Shown piece after piece: positions 6,251 through 9,191 of a DNA stretch of 9,191 nucleotides. The stretch covers positions 1-9,191 of the forward strand of contig JAKISV010000114.1 in the NCBI GenBank assembly GCA_021648425.1, given 5' to 3'. Each line of letters begins with the position of its first letter. The stretch's first letter is position 1. The DNA comes from Rhizobiaceae bacterium (GTDB lineage Bacteria; Pseudomonadota; Alphaproteobacteria; Rhizobiales; Rhizobiaceae). The notes under the pieces are model-generated. The model saw only the letters and a program-made list of their open reading frames with translations, searched no databases and was not told where the DNA came from. A program made the translations under genes and the position numbers.

Positions 6251-6648
6251 TTCAGCGCCCGACCGCTGGAAATCGCCATGCCGGACAAAAATTCCAATAC
6301 CCTTGAATAAGAGTGTGTCATTGCCTGCACAGAGCCTGGTGCTTCGAATTCTTCAAGGATACGAATGACACCATCTTCGCCATCAAAAATAATATATAAA
6401 ATACAGTTCGGTTTTTCTCCATCTTCCCGCTGATCAATGCAAGAGCGAATGACTGCCGCACGCCCGCCATCCTGATCAAACAGGGTTCCGGGCACTTCAA
6501 ACAGAAATTCGCATCCCGCCTGTTCGGCAGCAAATGTCACTGCATCGCTGAACCCGTCCCTTTCATTTACCTGCAACAAGGCTTGTTCAAAAGCACTGGG
6601 CAAAAAAGATGATGGTGGGTTTTTATTTTCAGGACTTGAAAAAAACAT
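6247..6648 (-). CDS. Conserved-looking hypothetical protein, 133 residues
   Basis: I do not recognise this family. The protein is acidic and soluble, with no signal peptide or membrane segment. A Pro/Ser-rich start (1-18) is followed by a helix at about 18-45. A likely beta-rich core comes next: CEFLFEVPGTLFDQDGG (46-62), AAVIRSCID (64-72), NCILYIIFDG (81-90) and GVIRILEEFE (93-102). A helix at about 106-125 ends it. Cysteines are at 46, 70 and 82. A real gene is supported by the GGAGA ribosome-binding site just before ATG 6648, a full-length frame antisense to nothing else, and the tidy CTAG stop overlap with the HAD gene. It diverges from the DUF1499 gene across 163 bp. No function is proposed. 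Confidence 0.7.
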   Translation of the reverse strand: MFFSSPENKNPPSSFLPSAFEQALLQVNERDGFSDAVTFAAEQAGCEFLFEVPGTLFDQDGGRAAVIRSCIDQREDGEKPNCILYIIFDGEDGVIRILEEFEAPGSVQAMTHSYSRVLEFLSGMAISSGRALN

Positions 6649-6811
6649 GGGTTCTCCAGCAATTATTAATTACCACCCGAACAAATCGCGTCCACAAGGC
6701 GACAATGGGGCATAAATGGGGAGATAAAAGGGTGATTTGTAGTCAAAACAAATTTTGCTTTTTGTGTGAAATCGCTATAACGCTGAAAAACAACAATGAC
6801 ATGAGATTAAA
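6649..6811. promoter_or_regulatory. Divergent intergenic region with candidate promoter and TGGGG repeats
   Basis: These 163 AT-rich bp separate the 133-residue gene and the DUF1499 gene. For the rightward gene a candidate promoter is TTGCTT (6755-6760) and TATAAC (6776-6781); the 15-bp spacer is short, so support is modest. At 6706-6710 and 6717-6721 TGGGG is repeated exactly, with a partial third copy (AAGGG, 6728-6732) at the same 11-bp period. This could be an operator. GGAGA just upstream of 6648 on the minus strand is the ribosome-binding site of the leftward gene. Confidence 0.4.
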
Positions 6812-7681
6812 ATGGTTGGACTGGTAGCGCGCAGGCGATCTAAATCAGCATATTGGTGCCGCAGGCTGGCAATTTTTGCTGTGCCCTATTTTCTGCTGAC
6901 AATATTCATGCATCGCTGGGATTATATCACCACCAATCAGACCATGGGCCTGCTGGCATTTGGTTTTATCCTTCTGATTATCTCTATCCTGTTTGCCCTT
7001 TACGCCATCGTTCAACTTTGGAGTGATGGTGTAAAAGGCGGGCAGGCGATGATAGTGGGGATATTTTTGTCATTTACGATGCTCGCGCCGTATTTCATAT
7101 ATGCTGGTCTTGCCATGAAATACCCCGCGCTCAATGACATCTCCACCAACCTAGATGAGCTGCCTCAATATGGCGAAAAAACCCGTTCTTTGCGAAACGC
7201 GCGCAATGTTCCGCAAACAAACAGTATTGAAGAACCTTACGGCGATGATGAAATTTCTGCGATTTTAACAACCTATCCCAAAATCAATCCGAGGCGATAT
7301 CCTGCCGGTCCTGAAAGGGTGCTGGAGGCCGTGCGTTCGATTATCGCAGATCGCAGCTGGGCCATCACAGAAATTCGTGGATTGCCGACAGTTGCTGAAG
7401 AAAATGAAGAACCAATAAAACAAGACAACGCAGATGAAGTTGCACAACTCGAATCCGCCCACCTGGACGACATATTGGTTGACGCTGTCACCTCATCACT
7501 GATCTTCGCTTTCAGGAATGACATCGTCATCAAAATCGTCAGCGAAGAAGAAAACACCCTGGTGGAGATGCGCTCAGCTTCGCGTTGGGGCGAGCATGAT
7601 TTTGGCTCCAATGCCTCTATCATCGAGAAATTCCTGGCCGATCTTGACCAAAGTCTTCTGGGAATTGCCGGCGAGGGCTAG
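6812..7681 (+). CDS. DUF1499 domain membrane protein
   Basis: The protein is 289 residues. Three N-terminal transmembrane helices lie at about 17-34, 46-70 and 78-103. A hydrophilic linker follows, then a DUF1499 domain at about 141-283: TYPKINPRRYPAGPERVLEAV (154-174), RSWAITEIRG (181-190), FAFRNDIVIKI (232-242) and RSASRWGEHDFGSNASII (254-271). The last block is the family signature. The linker at 195-215 is very acidic (EENEEP). DUF1499 proteins of alphaproteobacteria often have this membrane-plus-domain form; their role is unknown. The basic N terminus and first helix favour the domain being outside the cytoplasm if there are three helices (inference). The start at 6812 has only a weak GAGA upstream. 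It is transcribed alone and faces the MBL gene 20 bp away, without a clear terminator. Confidence 0.88.
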   Translation: MVGLVARRRSKSAYWCRRLAIFAVPYFLLTIFMHRWDYITTNQTMGLLAFGFILLIISILFALYAIVQLWSDGVKGGQAMIVGIFLSFTMLAPYFIYAGLAMKYPALNDISTNLDELPQYGEKTRSLRNARNVPQTNSIEEPYGDDEISAILTTYPKINPRRYPAGPERVLEAVRSIIADRSWAITEIRGLPTVAEENEEPIKQDNADEVAQLESAHLDDILVDAVTSSLIFAFRNDIVIKIVSEEENTLVEMRSASRWGEHDFGSNASIIEKFLADLDQSLLGIAGEG

Positions 7682-7701
7682 GGTCCGTGGACAATTAAGG
7701 G

Positions 7702-8610
7702 TCAGGCAGGCCAATATTGCCCGGTGATTGAAGCGGGTCCGTTGCCGCTGATAAATCCCTTGGCCATTAAATCTTCAATATGCGCTAATACCGAAAGCCC
7801 CGCCGCCCCGTGCAGCCTGGGGTCTGTCTCTTTATAAATCACCGCCACAATTTGTGGAATAGTGCGATCGCCTTTGCGAATACGCGATAATATTGCCGTT
7901 TCACGCATTTTACGATGCGCCCTCAACGCACGTGAGAATTCCCGCGCCTTTTCAAGCCTGCCGCCGTGACCTGGAAAATATACACTTTCATCACGTCCGA
8001 TCATAATTTCCAGCGAAGCCATATAATCACTCATTGCCCCGTCGGGCGGAGCCACAATCGAAGTTGCCCAGCCCATAACATGGTCACCAGAAAACATGTA
8101 AGGTGTACCAACCAGGGCAAAACAGGCATGGTTCATGGTGTGGCCGGGCGTCAGCAGGGTTTCCAAAGCCCAGCCATCCCCTTCGATTACCTGCCCGTGT
8201 GTCACCGCATGGTCAGGCACAAAATCCTTATCACCCGAAGCATCCAGCACATTGGTTTCACCAATATGCAAATCACGCGCCGCACGGTGTGGTCCTTCCC
8301 CCCAGCTTGATGCGCCTGTTTGTTCTTTCAATCGCGCCGCCAGCGGAGAATGGTCCACATGGGTGTGGGTGATAATAATATGCGTCACGCTACGCCCTTT
8401 AACAGCCCTCATGATCGCCTCAAAATGATCATCAATGAGCGGTCCGGGATCAATCACTGCCACATTGTTTTTGCCAACGATATAAGTATTGGTGCCATGA
8501 AAGGTGAAGGCGCTTTTATTGGGTGCAGTCAGGCGCTCTACGCCAGGCGCGAGCTCAACAGCCCTGCCATAGGCCGGATCAAAATCTGTTCGAAATTTGG
8601 GACTGGCCAT
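7702..8610 (-). CDS. MBL-fold metallo-hydrolase, LACTB2-like with C-terminal winged helix
   Basis: This 302-residue soluble protein has the metallo-beta-lactamase fold with all expected metal ligands: THTHVDHSP (81-89; His82, His84, Asp86, His87), LTPGHTMNH (153-161; His157), FSGDHVMGW (173-181; Asp176) and YFPGHGG (211-217; His215). NTYIVG and DPGP (41-46, 54-57) are the usual N-terminal strands. After about residue 235 (RKMRETAILSRIRKGDRTIPQIVAVIY) comes the small winged-helix tail of the LACTB2/glyoxalase II-like group. Family members are hydrolases or endoribonucleases, and the substrate here is unknown. ATG 8610 is preceded by AAGAAG. The gene diverges from the lyxose isomerase-like gene across 65 bp, and no functional tie to it is visible. 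Confidence 0.93.
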   Translation of the reverse strand: MASPKFRTDFDPAYGRAVELAPGVERLTAPNKSAFTFHGTNTYIVGKNNVAVIDPGPLIDDHFEAIMRAVKGRSVTHIIITHTHVDHSPLAARLKEQTGASSWGEGPHRAARDLHIGETNVLDASGDKDFVPDHAVTHGQVIEGDGWALETLLTPGHTMNHACFALVGTPYMFSGDHVMGWATSIVAPPDGAMSDYMASLEIMIGRDESVYFPGHGGRLEKAREFSRALRAHRKMRETAILSRIRKGDRTIPQIVAVIYKETDPRLHGAAGLSVLAHIEDLMAKGFISGNGPASITGQYWPA

Positions 8611-8663
8611 GGCGCACTTCTTCTTGCTGCAATAGGGTGATGTTTACAAATAGTCGCGAAGTC

Positions 8664-8670
8664 GAGGTGA
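8664..8670 (+). promoter_or_regulatory. Shine-Dalgarno sequence that fixes the start at 8676
   Basis: GAGGTGA matches the anti-Shine-Dalgarno sequence well and lies 5 nt before ATG 8676. The other in-frame ATG, at 8670, overlaps this site and so is unlikely to be the start. Confidence 0.7.
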
Positions 8671-8675
8671 TGCAA

Positions 8676-9191
8676 ATGTTGCGCAGTGAAATTAACGAAA
8701 TTATTCGCCAGGGCCGCGAATTCATGGCCTCATTCGGCTTCACCCTGCCACCCTTTGCCAATTGGTCGCCGCATCAACTGGTGGAAAGCGGGCAACCCGG
8801 GATTATTGATGCCAATCTGGGTTGGGATATTACTGATTACAATCAGGGAAAATTCAACGATCTGGGCCTGCTGCTTTTTACCCTGCGCAATGGAAATTCA
8901 AACAATCTGAAAACCGGTAAAGGCATGCTCTATGCCGAAAAACTGATGATTTCGCGCAAAAATCAACTGACCCCCATGCATCGCCATATCGTAAAAACCG
9001 AAGACATCATCAACCGTGGCGGTGGCCGACTGGTACTTGAATTATTCATGGTCGATGAAAATGGCGGTGTCGATCATGATGCCCCCGTGCAAGTGCTCAG
9101 CGATGGCAATATTGTAAAACTGCCGCCGGGAGGAAAGCTCAGCCTCAACCCCGGCCAAAGCGTACCTTTGCTGCCGGAGGTCTGGCATGCA
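8676..9191 (+). CDS. D-lyxose ketol-isomerase-like cupin protein, N-terminal 172 residues (3' end outside window)
   Basis: The frame is open from 8676 to the window edge. It begins MLRSEINEIIRQGREFMASF and matches the D-lyxose isomerase family, cupin enzymes of about 225 residues that interconvert D-lyxose with D-xylulose and D-mannose with D-fructose. Family blocks are FTLPPFANWSP (22-32), LGWDITDYNQGKF (48-60), GLLLFTLRNGN (64-74), YAEKLMISRKNQLTPMHRH (86-104) and KTEDIINRGGGRLVLELF (107-124). The expected metal ligands are present: His102, His104, Glu109 and, in the last codons, His171 (LPEVWHA). The C-terminal 50 or so residues are missing because the window ends. The gene diverges from the MBL-fold gene; whether a sugar operon follows cannot be seen. 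Confidence 0.9.
   Translation, partial: MLRSEINEIIRQGREFMASFGFTLPPFANWSPHQLVESGQPGIIDANLGWDITDYNQGKFNDLGLLLFTLRNGNSNNLKTGKGMLYAEKLMISRKNQLTPMHRHIVKTEDIINRGGGRLVLELFMVDENGGVDHDAPVQVLSDGNIVKLPPGGKLSLNPGQSVPLLPEVWHA

Noticed and set aside
7682..7701. Small GTCC/GGAC inverted repeat between the convergent DUF1499 and MBL genes as a terminator
   Set aside because: The stem is at most 4 bp with a loop too short to be stable, and there is no T-tract.
8641..8656. TGTTTACA resembling half of a LacI-type operator between the MBL and lyxose isomerase-like genes
   Set aside because: The palindrome is not completed, and an 8-bp half-site is expected by chance.
8670..8675. ATG at 8670 as start of the lyxose isomerase-like gene
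   Set aside because: It overlaps the Shine-Dalgarno sequence; ATG 8676 has proper spacing.

Overview
The window looks like chromosomal DNA of an alphaproteobacterium with fairly balanced base composition, possibly a marine member of the Hyphomicrobiales. That placement is inferred from the protein families and their wording (PPDK type, omega-aminotransferase type, DUF1499 and DUF4399 proteins) and was not tested by any search. It is ordinary gene-dense housekeeping and accessory sequence with ten protein genes, two of them cut by the window edges. There is no rRNA, tRNA, CRISPR array, phage block or intact transposase.

Layout. Positions 1-1223 hold the C-terminal half of pyruvate phosphate dikinase (+). 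Next, on the minus strand, come a LysE/RhtB-type exporter (1226-1846) and an operon of an ECF sigma factor and its membrane anti-sigma factor (3192 down to 1919, ATGA overlap). Diverging from the sigma gene is a secreted, histidine-rich DUF4399 protein (3269-3718). It ends at a hairpin terminator that can also serve the facing class III aminotransferase gene (5186 down to 3798). A 265-bp non-autonomous transposable element (5200-5464) sits only 13 bp upstream of the aminotransferase start codon, in the gap shared with the divergent HAD phosphatase gene (5555-6250). The HAD gene converges on a small unrecognised gene (6648 down to 6247); their stop codons share one CTAG. A DUF1499 membrane protein (6812-7681) then faces an MBL-fold hydrolase (8610 down to 7702). 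Finally, the 5' part of a D-lyxose ketol-isomerase-like cupin gene (8676-9191) leaves the window.

How the genes relate. The only clear functional unit is the sigma/anti-sigma pair, with the DUF4399 gene as a plausible regulon member because it shares a 76-bp divergent promoter region. The remaining genes are single metabolic or hypothetical genes in mostly divergent or convergent pairs.

Most unusual item. The 265-bp element has near-perfect 31-bp terminal inverted repeats, a TTA target duplication and two further long internal inverted repeats. Almost its whole length can fold into a three-armed cloverleaf, and it has replaced the upstream region of the aminotransferase gene.
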